DNA of 6,921 nt from JAULUH01 sp032111745 (GCA_032111745.1 JAULUH010000356.1:1-6921), one strand, 5' to 3'. Positions 1-6,469 are shown, numbered from the stretch's first letter. Numbers and translations: made by a program. The notes: generated by a model from the letters alone, not told the origin.

Positions 1-426
1 GTGGCCGACGAGTTCCTGGTCTTCACCGCCGGCCTGGGCGACCTGACCGTGGTCGACCCCAAGCACTTCGACGAGCGCTCCATGGTGCCCTTCCAGGGCC
101 CGGTGTGCGTGGTGCCCCCCAACTCCTTCGCCCTGGCCCGCACCGTGGAATACTTCCGCATCCCGCGCAACATCCTCACCGTGTGCCTCGGCAAGTCCAC
201 CTATGCCCGCTGCGGCATCATCGTCAACGTCACCCCCTTCGAGCCGGAGTGGGAGGGGTATGCCACCCTGGAGATCTCCAACACCACCCCCCTGCCGGCC
301 CGCATCTACGCCAACGAGGGCATCGCCCAGGTCCTCTTCTTCGAGGGCGAGCCGCCGGAGCAATCCTACGCCGACAAGAAGGGCAAATACCAGAAGCAGG
401 CCGGGATCACCCTGCCCAAGCTGTAG
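1..426 (+). CDS. dcd: dCTP deaminase, 3' part (5' end outside window)
   Basis: Dcd deaminates dCTP to dUTP in the cytoplasm and so feeds dUMP and dTTP synthesis; some members also hydrolyse dUTP. The 141 visible residues match the C-terminal three quarters of the short Dcd type. They include the VDPKHFDE stretch (residues 18-25), PPNSFALARTVEYFRIPRN (39-57), the active-site segment GKSTYARCG (64-72) and NVTPFEPEWEGYATLEISN (76-94), and the family ending GKYQKQAGITLPKL. By alignment from memory with the E. coli enzyme, Arg70 and Glu91 correspond to catalytic Arg115 and Glu138. The first codon, GTG, is very unlikely to be the start: VADEFLVF is an internal family motif, and roughly 45 N-terminal residues are missing, so the gene continues upstream of the window. 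Nothing looks broken. The stop is TAG at 424-426. Whether the enzyme is mono- or bifunctional cannot be decided from this fragment. Confidence 0.96.
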   Translation: MADEFLVFTAGLGDLTVVDPKHFDERSMVPFQGPVCVVPPNSFALARTVEYFRIPRNILTVCLGKSTYARCGIIVNVTPFEPEWEGYATLEISNTTPLPARIYANEGIAQVLFFEGEPPEQSYADKKGKYQKQAGITLPKL

Positions 427-443
427 CCGCCGCGCGCACCCGC

Positions 444-538
444 CCGTGTTCCGCTCCGGCTCCTCCGGCCCTCTCCCCCCTCGGCGTCCTCTGCGCCTTT
501 GCGGTGAGCCTCCGGCATCCGTGTTCCGCTCTGGCTCC
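444..538. repeat. Imperfect direct repeat pair flanking a 9-bp-periodic block
   Basis: The 20-mer CCGTGTTCCGCTCCGGCTCC at 444-463 recurs at 519-538 with one mismatch (C457 versus T532), 75 bp apart. Between the copies, 480-506 reads as three imperfect 9-mers: CTCGGCGTC, CTCTGCGCC and TTTGCGGTG. The central block resembles dispersed intergenic sequences that I recall from many bacterial genomes, with units like CTCTGCG and TTTGCGG, which often give spurious ORF calls. That resemblance is from memory only. No coding potential is evident: the + frames here are read-throughs with no ribosome site. The element could be a miniature mobile or REP-like repeat, or simply slippage-derived sequence. Confidence 0.6.
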
Positions 539-542
539 CACG

Positions 543-571
543 TTGGTCCCTGCGCCGAGTCGTGCTATAAT
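543..571 (+). promoter_or_regulatory. Sigma-70-type promoter with extended -10
   Basis: TTGGTC (543-548) is the -35 candidate and TATAAT (566-571) a perfect -10, separated by exactly 17 bp. TG at 563-564 with one base before the hexamer gives the extended -10 pattern TGCTATAAT. Such an AT-rich consensus box stands out in this GC-rich sequence. Transcription would start near 578 and give a leader of about 27 nt before the ATG at 605. No obvious operator palindrome overlaps it, so expression may be constitutive (inference). Confidence 0.82.
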
Positions 572-604
572 GCGCACGGCTAAATCCGACCACGAGGACA
601 GCAC

Positions 605-1855
605 ATGGACATCGATCAACTCGCTCAAATGGTCAACTGGCTGGACGAAGAGCATCGCCGCGATCGCGCGGAGATCGCCAAGCTCTACCAGCGCGTGGAG
701 AGCCAGACCACTGAGATCGTGGAGCAGGCCCGCCGCGTGCAGGAGCTGGAGGGCCAGCTGGCCAGCACCCAGGCCCAGCTGGTCAAGTTCACCCAGGTGG
801 ACCAGGCCCTGCAGCAGCTGAAGAACGAGATCGTGCTCATGCTGCAGCGGCAGGACGAGCAGCGGGTGCAGGAGATCCGTGAGGCCGAGCGCGCCCGCTT
901 GAGCGACCGGGAATCCTTCTCGCGCGGCATCGGCGAGGTGCGCAAGGAGATGCCCCGCTTCGGCCGCATCGACGAGGAGCTGGCGACCCGGCGCGCGGAG
1001 GACCAGCGCATCCTCGACCTGGTGTTGGCCCTGCGCCAGCAGGTCAACAGCATCAACAAGGACATCGACGAGCGCACCCGCAGCCTGCCCTTCCTCATGG
1101 AGCAGCGCGGCCAGGACAACAAGCGCATCGCACAGTTGCAGCAAGAAACAGTTGAGCTGTTCAAGCGCACCGAGTCCGCCACGGGCAAGATCCAGGTGCT
1201 GGAAGGCGACCTGCAACGGGTGGACCGCGCCGTGATTGCCGTGCAGCCCGTGCCCAGCCAGCTGCGAGAAGAGGTGGCCTCCTTCGTCGAGGAGCAGAAG
1301 ATCAAGGATGTGGAGCGGGACCGGGCCCTCTCGCGCTGGCGGGAGGAGTTCGAGGAGCAGCGCACGGTGCTGGCCCTGCAGCAGAAGCGGGTGGCGGACT
1401 ATGGCATGAAGATCGACGAGGCCCTGCGCATCGAGGCCAGCCTGCGCGGCTTCGAGGAAAGCATCCGCCGCGAGCAGCACCAGGTGGCCGAGCTGCAGCG
1501 CCTGGCCGAAGAGCGCCAGCGCAAAGAGCTGGACGAGTTCATGGGCGAGGATGAGAAGCGCTGGAAGAAGCAGAGCCTGGCCTGGGAGCATCGCTGGGCC
1601 GAGCAGGCCAAGGTCAACCGGGACCTGGCGACCCTGGTGCCGCCGGTGCGCAAGGAGGTGGAGGCCCAGCGGCTGCTGATCCGCCAGCTGTGGCGCCTGC
1701 AGGAGGCCTACGGCGCCCACCGGCTGGCCGAGGCCCAGCGCTGGCTGAACTCGCTGGAGGCGGCCCTGAAGGACCTGGCCAAGGACGGCAAAGACACTGC
1801 GGCGGCGCGGGCCATGGCCGGGCAGAGCGGGGAGGGGTCGGGCGAGCGGGAGTAG
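605..1855 (+). CDS. Long coiled-coil protein of unknown function
   Basis: This is a 416-residue protein I cannot assign to a named family. Almost the whole chain is charged, Gln/Glu/Arg/Leu-rich helix with heptad-like spacing, typical of a coiled coil. Prolines occur only near residues 117, 162, 215-217 and 346-347 and probably mark hinges between four or five helical segments. There is no cysteine, signal peptide or membrane segment, so it should be cytoplasmic. The tail from about residue 393 is Gly/Ser/Ala/Glu-rich and probably disordered. Trp residues cluster in the last helices (320-380), which might form a small packed domain. The start is well supported: GAGGA at 594-598 lies 6 nt before the ATG, downstream of a consensus promoter. 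Its position behind dcd, with its own promoter, argues against tight co-transcription. Possible roles include a structural, chromosome- or division-associated scaffold, but coiled-coil composition gives misleading similarity to SMC or myosin-like proteins, so no function is claimed. Confidence 0.9.
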   Translation: MDIDQLAQMVNWLDEEHRRDRAEIAKLYQRVESQTTEIVEQARRVQELEGQLASTQAQLVKFTQVDQALQQLKNEIVLMLQRQDEQRVQEIREAERARLSDRESFSRGIGEVRKEMPRFGRIDEELATRRAEDQRILDLVLALRQQVNSINKDIDERTRSLPFLMEQRGQDNKRIAQLQQETVELFKRTESATGKIQVLEGDLQRVDRAVIAVQPVPSQLREEVASFVEEQKIKDVERDRALSRWREEFEEQRTVLALQQKRVADYGMKIDEALRIEASLRGFEESIRREQHQVAELQRLAEERQRKELDEFMGEDEKRWKKQSLAWEHRWAEQAKVNRDLATLVPPVRKEVEAQRLLIRQLWRLQEAYGAHRLAEAQRWLNSLEAALKDLAKDGKDTAAARAMAGQSGEGSGERE

Positions 1856-1866
1856 GCCCCGGGAAG

Positions 1867-1905
1867 ATTACCGCGAATGGAGGGACAACGAATGGGGGAA
1901 TGAGG
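1867..1905. repeat. Short repeat-like stretch with CGAATGG units
   Basis: In the gap after the coiled-coil gene, CGAATGG occurs at 1874-1880 and 1889-1895, followed by GGAATGA at 1898-1904. Read on the - strand it gives ATTCG...ATTCGCGGTAATC, which resembles a second kind of dispersed intergenic repeat I recall from bacterial genomes (ATTCGTG / ATTCGCGG units). The rest of the 1856-1975 gap holds an 8-bp palindrome CACGCGTG (1952-1959) and the Shine-Dalgarno site of the next gene. I see no convincing promoter or terminator in it. Confidence 0.4.
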
Positions 1906-1975
1906 TAGAACGATCGCGGGGTTCCTGATGGGGGTTTGAGACTGGTTGCGACACGCGTGAAAGGGGGAATAACCG

Positions 1976-4525
1976 ATGACACGCCGATGGGTGGGCGCCG
2001 GCCTGGTGCTGGCCGCGGTAGTGGCAGGGGTGGCGGGCGGCCCGGGCCGCGCCGCCGCGCCGCCGCCGGTCGTCGACGAGGTGGCCTGGAGCGGCACCGC
2101 CGCCGGGCCGGCGGACGAGTGGATCGAGCTCTACAACCCCGGCCCCGAGCCGGTGGACCTGGCCGGCTGGCGCCTGGTGGCCGCCGATGGGGAGCCGGAC
2201 ATCGCCCTGCGGGGCGTGGTGCCGGCGGGGGGCTACTTCCTGCTGGAGCGCACCGACGATACCACGGTGAGCGATATCGCGGCCGACCTGATCTACACGG
2301 GCGCGCTGCACAACGGGGGCGAGGCCCTGGCGCTGGTGGATAACGGGGGCACTACAGTGGACACAGCCAACGGCGACGGCGGCAGCTGGCCGGCGGGGAC
2401 CGGGGGGCCGGAGTATCGCTCCATGGCCCGCAGCGACGCCGCAGCCCCGGACGGCGACGGCAACTGGCACCACGGCACGCATGGCAACGGCCTGGATGCA
2501 CAGGGCCATCCCATCAACGGCACGCCGCGCCAGGCCAACGGCGCGCCGGCACCGGCGCCAACGGCCACGGCTACAGCAACCCAGGAGGCCACGGTCACGC
2601 CAGAGACGACGGCCACCGCCACCCCGGCCGCGACACCAACCGGCACCACGGGACCGGAGCCAACGCCCGCGCCAGCGGATACGGGGACGCCCACGCCGGT
2701 GGCGACGGTGGAGCCGACCGGTACGGCGGAGCCGCAGCCGTCGCCTACGCACACGGGGACGCCGCAGGCGACCCTGCCAGCCACCCCGGCGCCGTCGAGC
2801 ACACCCACGGGCGCGCCCGGGACGCCGGCGCCGCCAGAGGCGACGCCCTATGCAACCTCCCCTGGCCTGAACGAATTCATGCCCGATCCCGACCAGGACT
2901 GGAACGACGATGGAGCCACGGACAGCGGCGACGAATATATCGAGCTGGTCAACGGGGCGGACGAGCCGGTCGACCTGGGCGGGTGGATGCTGGACGACGA
3001 GGCCGAGGCGATGGCCGCAGAAGGGGTGGCCAATCCCGAGGGGACGGCGCCGTACACCATCCCGCCCGGGACGATGATCCCCGGTCGCGGCATCCTGGTG
3101 TTCTACCGCAAGGACACCAGGGTGGCCTTAAACAACGAAGGCGACAGCGTGCGCCTGCTGGGGCCGGACGGCCGGGAGCTGGAGCGCTACGACTATGGCC
3201 GGGCCACCAGGGGCACCGCCTTCAGCAAGATGCAGGAGGGCGGGGTGGTGTGGACAATAACCTACCCGCCCTCGCCCGGCGCGGCCAACCGGCCGGGCTA
3301 CAGCGTGGACGATGTGGTGCGCCTGAACGAGGTGCTGGCCTCACCGCGGGATGTGGATTGGGACGCAGGTGGGACCGCAGATTACATGGATGAGTGGGTG
3401 GAGTTGATCAATGCCGGGGAGAGCACCGTGAGTTTGGGCGGCTGGAAGCTGGCGGACGGGCCGCCGGACGGGGGGCCAGAGAGCCAGCAGGCCTTGGGGC
3501 GGACCTACACCCTGCCTGCAGGCACTCTGCTGGCGCCGGGCCAGTTCCTGCTGGTGTTCCGCCAGCAAAGTGGGCTGGCTCTCGACGCGGGGGAGGAGTG
3601 GGTGCGCCTCCTGCTACCCGACGGCGGGCTGGCCGACCTGTTCCACTACGACGTGTTCAGCGGCTATGACCGCTCGTGGTGCCGCCTGCCCGACGGAAGC
3701 GGCCCCTGGTCCCGGGAGTGCCAGGAGACGCCCGGCCAGGCGAACCTGGCCCGGCCGGGCGCAGCGACAGATCATGGGGACGATGGCGATGAGCGAGGAG
3801 GAACGGCGGCCGCGCGACCCACGGCACCGGCCAGCTATGGACTGGTGAGCATCACCACGGCGCGCGGCCTGCCTGACGGGGCACGGGCCGAGCTGGAGGG
3901 GCAGGTCACGGCGCTGCCCAACGTGTTCGACGACAAGCAGATCTATATCCAAGACGCCACGGGGGGGCTGCTGGTCTACCTGCGCTCGGGCGAGTGGCCG
4001 CCCCTGAGTGAGGGCCAGTGGGTACGGGTGCGCGGGCGCATGGGGACCCTGGCCGGGGAGCGGGAGATCAAGCTCACCCGCATCGACGACATCTCGACCC
4101 TGGCCCCGGCCGAGCCCCTGCGGCCGGCGCCCATCACCCCCGGGCAGGTCGGGGAGGCCTACGAGGGCCGGCTGGTCACGGTGACGGCGCCCGTGGTGCG
4201 CTACTGGGGCGACACGACCCTCTACCTGGAGGATGGCAGCGGCCAGGCCAAGGTAACCGTGAAGCAGGCCACCGGAATGCGCCGGCCCTACGTGCAGATC
4301 GGCGCCCTGTGGGCGGTCACCGGCATCGTCAGCCAGTCCGACGACTCCGCACCCTACGACGGGGGCTATCGCCTGCTCCCCCGCCGGCCGGCCGACCTGC
4401 AGGCCCTGGACCCCGCCCAGGCGGCGCTGAGCTCGCCACCGCTGGACGCCAGCTACGCCGCAATCAACGCGCCCCCGCTCTACTTGCCGGTAACGGGAGA
4501 GTCGGATAGACTGGGGCCGCCATAA
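1976..4525 (+). CDS. Secreted multidomain protein: three lamin-tail domains plus tandem OB-folds
   Basis: This is an 849-residue exported protein. Residues 1-28 look like a signal peptide: MTRRW, a hydrophobic Val/Ala/Gly/Leu core, and cleavage near the Ala triplet 26-28. Lamin-tail domain 1 spans about 31-188 (DEWIELYNPG at 48-56, LAGW, ending GTPRQAN). A Thr/Pro/Ala linker follows at 189-295. LTD2 spans about 297-440 (LNEF, DEYIELVN, LGGW) and LTD3 about 448-593 (LNEV, DEWVELIN, LGGW, ending TPGQAN). LTD2 and LTD3 share an Asp-rich insert before the EL(V/I)N strand. Residues about 622-712 and 713-812 look like two OB-folds of the kind found in YhcR-type extracellular nucleases (KQIYIQDATGGLLVYL, TLYLEDGSGQAKV). 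No nuclease, protease or other catalytic domain is visible. A binding or structural surface role, perhaps for nucleic acid or polysaccharide, is inference. The tail contains LPVTG (837-841) but no membrane anchor follows. AAGGGGG at 1961-1967 lies 8 nt before the ATG and supports this start. Confidence 0.9.
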   Translation: MTRRWVGAGLVLAAVVAGVAGGPGRAAAPPPVVDEVAWSGTAAGPADEWIELYNPGPEPVDLAGWRLVAADGEPDIALRGVVPAGGYFLLERTDDTTVSDIAADLIYTGALHNGGEALALVDNGGTTVDTANGDGGSWPAGTGGPEYRSMARSDAAAPDGDGNWHHGTHGNGLDAQGHPINGTPRQANGAPAPAPTATATATQEATVTPETTATATPAATPTGTTGPEPTPAPADTGTPTPVATVEPTGTAEPQPSPTHTGTPQATLPATPAPSSTPTGAPGTPAPPEATPYATSPGLNEFMPDPDQDWNDDGATDSGDEYIELVNGADEPVDLGGWMLDDEAEAMAAEGVANPEGTAPYTIPPGTMIPGRGILVFYRKDTRVALNNEGDSVRLLGPDGRELERYDYGRATRGTAFSKMQEGGVVWTITYPPSPGAANRPGYSVDDVVRLNEVLASPRDVDWDAGGTADYMDEWVELINAGESTVSLGGWKLADGPPDGGPESQQALGRTYTLPAGTLLAPGQFLLVFRQQSGLALDAGEEWVRLLLPDGGLADLFHYDVFSGYDRSWCRLPDGSGPWSRECQETPGQANLARPGAATDHGDDGDERGGTAAARPTAPASYGLVSITTARGLPDGARAELEGQVTALPNVFDDKQIYIQDATGGLLVYLRSGEWPPLSEGQWVRVRGRMGTLAGEREIKLTRIDDISTLAPAEPLRPAPITPGQVGEAYEGRLVTVTAPVVRYWGDTTLYLEDGSGQAKVTVKQATGMRRPYVQIGALWAVTGIVSQSDDSAPYDGGYRLLPRRPADLQALDPAQAALSSPPLDASYAAINAPPLYLPVTGESDRLGPP
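2540..2860 (+). other. Thr/Pro/Ala-rich linker inside the lamin-tail protein
   Basis: Residues 189-295 of the lamin-tail protein are almost wholly Thr, Pro, Ala, Gly and Glu, with recurring PTATAT, TPTPVAT and TPTGAPGTP patterns. Such linkers are usually extended, often O-glycosylated, and separate domains of surface proteins. The DNA is a degenerate ACG/CCG/GCC-rich tract without exact tandem units, so protein-level selection for composition is more likely than recent slippage. Confidence 0.85.
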
Positions 4526-4546
4526 CCTGCCGGCGCGCCCTGCCCC

Positions 4547-4580
4547 GGGAGGCCGGCGCCCCTGGCGCTGCCGGCCTCCC
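4547..4580 (+). terminator. Strong GC hairpin after the lamin-tail gene
   Basis: GGGAGGCCGG (4547-4556) pairs perfectly with CCGGCCTCCC (4571-4580). Inside it CGCC (4557-4560) pairs with GGCG (4564-4567), leaving a 3-nt loop and a 3-nt bulge (4568-4570). It lies 21 nt after the TAA stop and 32 nt before the next ATG. No T-run follows, so it is not a textbook intrinsic terminator. It could be a T-less terminator, an mRNA 3'-end stabiliser, or a translation-insulating hairpin. Confidence 0.6.
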
Positions 4581-4612
4581 GCCTGGCTCGCCCCATCTCC
4601 CCCGGAGGTCCC

Positions 4613-5854
4613 ATGTCCCCCACCTACCGCCCCATCGCCGAGGCCGAGATCCCGGCCTTCGCCGACCTGGAGGCCCGCACCTACCGCCAGCCGGCCGAGC
4701 GCTACCTGGCCTCCCTGCGCGGGGAGGACAGCCGCTTCGACTGGCGCGACGTGCGCGGGCTGTGGTCCGGCGAAGGCGAGCCTGTGGCGGCCCTGATCAC
4801 CCTGCACCGTGGGGTCAGCTTCGGCGGCGGCGAGCTCACCGCCGGCCTCGTGGGCGGCGTGGCCGTGCCGCCGGAGCAGCGCCGCCGCGGCTACGGCCGC
4901 ACCCTGCTGGGGCACCTGCTGCAAGAGCTCTACGCCCTGCAGACCCCCATCTCCCTGCTCTTCCCCTTCTCCGTGGCCTGGTATCGCACCCTCGGCTATG
5001 GGCTGGCCAACACCAACTGCTTCCTGGAGTTCCCGCCGGCCCTGCTGCCGGCCTACCCCGAGCGCCGCGGGGTGCGCCGGGCGGGCCCGGACGACGAGGC
5101 CGCGGTGCACCGCTGCTATGACCGGGCCAGGGCCCTGCCGCACAACAACGGCTGGCTGGCCCGCACGGACTGGGAGTGGCGCCACCGCGTCGGCAAGCCG
5201 GAGCACGAGATGGTGGTCTACGAGGGCCAGGAGGGGGTGGAGGGCTACCTGGTCTACACCCTCTCCTGGAGCATCGACCGCGCGCCCCTCAAGGTGGCGG
5301 AGTGGGTATGGACCACCGATGCGGCCTGGCGCGGGCTGGCCGGCTTTTTGGCCGCGCTGGGGGAGCAGGTGACGTCGATCACCTACAACGCCCCCGCACA
5401 TAGCCCCCTGCTGGCCGCCATGCCGGAGCCGTACGACCGCACGGGCACCGCCACGGAGTTCGTGTTCTGGCCCGTGGCCCGCCTGGTGAGCGGGTTCATG
5501 CTGCGCCTCGTCCACCTGCCGGCCGCGCTCCGCCAGCGGCCCTATCCCGCCAGGGTGGCGGCGGACCTGGTGCTGGCCGTCGCGGATGGGCAGCATCCGC
5601 AGAACCAGCGCCCCCTGCACCTGCACATCGCCGGCGGCCAGGCCCACGTGGTCGAGCTGGCCGCCGGCACACGCAGCGGGCCAGGGGTCGTGGAGACGGA
5701 CATCGCAACCCTCGGCGAGATCTATGCCGGCGCGCTCCCCGCGGAGCAGGCCCGCACCGCCGGCCGGCTGCGGGCAGATGACGCAACCTGCGCCCAACTC
5801 ACCGCCGCCTTTGCCGCCGCGCCCTTCTTCATGCACCAGGTCGATTGGTTCTAG
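4613..5854 (+). CDS. GNAT family N-acetyltransferase, Eis type
   Basis: This 413-residue protein has the size and build of the Eis (enhanced intracellular survival) family: two GNAT folds and a C-terminal sterol-carrier-like domain. Family members transfer acetyl from acetyl-CoA to amines; mycobacterial Eis acetylates aminoglycosides at several positions, but natural substrates of most relatives are unknown. The acetyl-CoA motif is GGVAVPPEQRRRGYGRTLL (81-99), with the pyrophosphate-binding RRRGYG. Tyr124 in WYRTLGYG matches the proposed general acid (Tyr126 of M. tuberculosis Eis), and the chain ends in Phe413, matching the C-terminal Phe402 whose carboxylate acts as base. The second GNAT fold covers about 150-285; the C-terminal domain starts near FMLRLVHLPAALRQRPYP (295-312). 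There is no signal peptide, so it is cytoplasmic. GGAGGT at 4604-4609 lies only 3 nt from the ATG, slightly close but strong. Substrate and any drug-resistance role cannot be read from sequence. Confidence 0.92.
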   Translation: MSPTYRPIAEAEIPAFADLEARTYRQPAERYLASLRGEDSRFDWRDVRGLWSGEGEPVAALITLHRGVSFGGGELTAGLVGGVAVPPEQRRRGYGRTLLGHLLQELYALQTPISLLFPFSVAWYRTLGYGLANTNCFLEFPPALLPAYPERRGVRRAGPDDEAAVHRCYDRARALPHNNGWLARTDWEWRHRVGKPEHEMVVYEGQEGVEGYLVYTLSWSIDRAPLKVAEWVWTTDAAWRGLAGFLAALGEQVTSITYNAPAHSPLLAAMPEPYDRTGTATEFVFWPVARLVSGFMLRLVHLPAALRQRPYPARVAADLVLAVADGQHPQNQRPLHLHIAGGQAHVVELAAGTRSGPGVVETDIATLGEIYAGALPAEQARTAGRLRADDATCAQLTAAFAAAPFFMHQVDWF

Positions 5855-5866
5855 ACCGCGCGCGGT
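5855..5866. other. Perfect 12-bp palindrome directly after the acetyltransferase stop
   Basis: ACCGCGCGCGGT begins at the base after the TAG stop codon and is fully self-complementary. It is too short and lacks a loop and T-run, so it is a weak terminator candidate. It might be a protein-binding site, or a chance product of GC-rich sequence. Confidence 0.35.
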
Positions 5867-5942
5867 GTAACCCCGGGGGAGGGGGTGGCATCCAAGGATG
5901 GTGTTGCGGCCGCGGGCCACCAGGTTTGGAAGGCACGGTACT

Positions 5943-5963
5943 GCATCTCCGGCGCAGAGATGC
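5943..5963 (+). promoter_or_regulatory. Hairpin in the leader of the rhodanese gene
   Basis: GCATCTC (5943-5949) pairs perfectly with GAGATGC (5957-5963) around the 7-nt loop CGGCGCA. It ends 50 nt before the ATG at 6014. It could be a 5'-UTR structure or an operator half-site pair. No clear -35/-10 pair was found in 5867-6000, so the promoter of the downstream gene is unresolved. Confidence 0.4.
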
Positions 5964-6013
5964 TTCACTGGCGGTGTGGATGCACGTCGTAGCAGGATGA
6001 CGAGGAGATATCG

Positions 6014-6451
6014 ATGACCATGCAGAAGACGATGATCTGGCAGATGCTGGCCGTGCTGTTGATCGCCGGCGCGGTGGCCGTCTCGGGCTGTGGCGCGGGG
6101 CCGGCCGCGGCGCCGGTGGCCGAGGCCGTGGCCCTGGAGTCGCTGCCGGCGACCATCGACGCGGCCAAGGCCAACCAGCTGGCCGGCCGCGACGACGTGG
6201 TGGTGCTGGACGTGCGGGAGGATTGGGAGTTCGCCAGCGGCCACGTGCCGGGCGCCCAGTGGATCCCCCTGGGCGAGCTGGCCAGCCGGCTCGACGAGGT
6301 GCCCAAAGACAAGACGGTGGTCGCCGTGTGCCGCAGCGGCAACCGCAGCGGCCAGGCCACGGAGCTGCTGCGCCAGAACGGCTTCCAGGCCCACAACATG
6401 GCCGGCGGCATGAACGCCTGGCAGCAGGCCGGATACGAGATGGCGCGCTGA
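6014..6451 (+). CDS. Rhodanese-domain lipoprotein
   Basis: This 145-residue protein has a lipoprotein signal followed by a single rhodanese domain. A hydrophobic segment (about 8-22) leads into the lipobox VSGC with Cys26 as the predicted lipidated residue, then an Ala/Pro-rich spacer. The rhodanese domain spans about 42-143: VVVLDVREDWEFASGHVPGAQWIPLGEL (62-89), the active-site loop CRSGNRSG starting at Cys106, and the closing NMAGGMNAWQQAGYE motif. Intact Cys106 suggests a working persulfide-forming sulfurtransferase at the outer face of the membrane, although donors and acceptors of single-domain rhodaneses are rarely known. GAGGAG at 6002-6007 lies 6 nt before the ATG at 6014 and favours it over the ATG at 6020. 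It is followed by its own terminator and is probably monocistronic. The neighbours give no sulfur-pathway context. Confidence 0.94.
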   Translation: MTMQKTMIWQMLAVLLIAGAVAVSGCGAGPAAAPVAEAVALESLPATIDAAKANQLAGRDDVVVLDVREDWEFASGHVPGAQWIPLGELASRLDEVPKDKTVVAVCRSGNRSGQATELLRQNGFQAHNMAGGMNAWQQAGYEMAR

Positions 6452-6469
6452 GACACGGAAAAGGCCACG

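Noticed and set aside
1..3. GTG at the window edge as a dcd start codon
   Set aside because: The residues that follow (VADEFLVF) are an internal dCTP deaminase motif, and the N-terminal part of the family is missing, so the start is upstream of the window.
427..604. CRISPR-like array from the repeated 20-mer
   Set aside because: Only two copies, with no regular spacer series, no palindromic repeat and no cas genes nearby.
407..1720. 437-codon open frame on the - strand opposite the coiled-coil gene
   Set aside because: Same codon-aligned antisense effect. Its product is Leu/Ala/His-rich as expected from the complement of Glu/Gln/Arg-rich helix codons, and the + gene has a promoter and ribosome site.
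1868..2752. Arg-rich - strand frame opposite the lamin-tail 5' half
   Set aside because: Extreme Arg/Gly composition with no motif, typical of an off-frame reading of GC-rich DNA. It crosses the signal peptide and LTD1 coding sequence.
2540..2860. Possible tandem DNA repeat array
   Set aside because: The ACG/CCG-rich tract has no exact unit or constant period; it is a compositionally biased protein linker.
3614..6394. 926-codon open frame on the - strand spanning the lamin-tail 3' end, the acetyltransferase and most of the rhodanese gene
   Set aside because: It is codon-aligned with all three + strand genes, which share the same register. It stays open because their codons TTA, CTA and TCA are nearly unused at this GC level; it stops exactly at a CTA leucine codon (3614-3616). 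The protein is low-complexity with no recognisable domain, while the + genes have clear ones.
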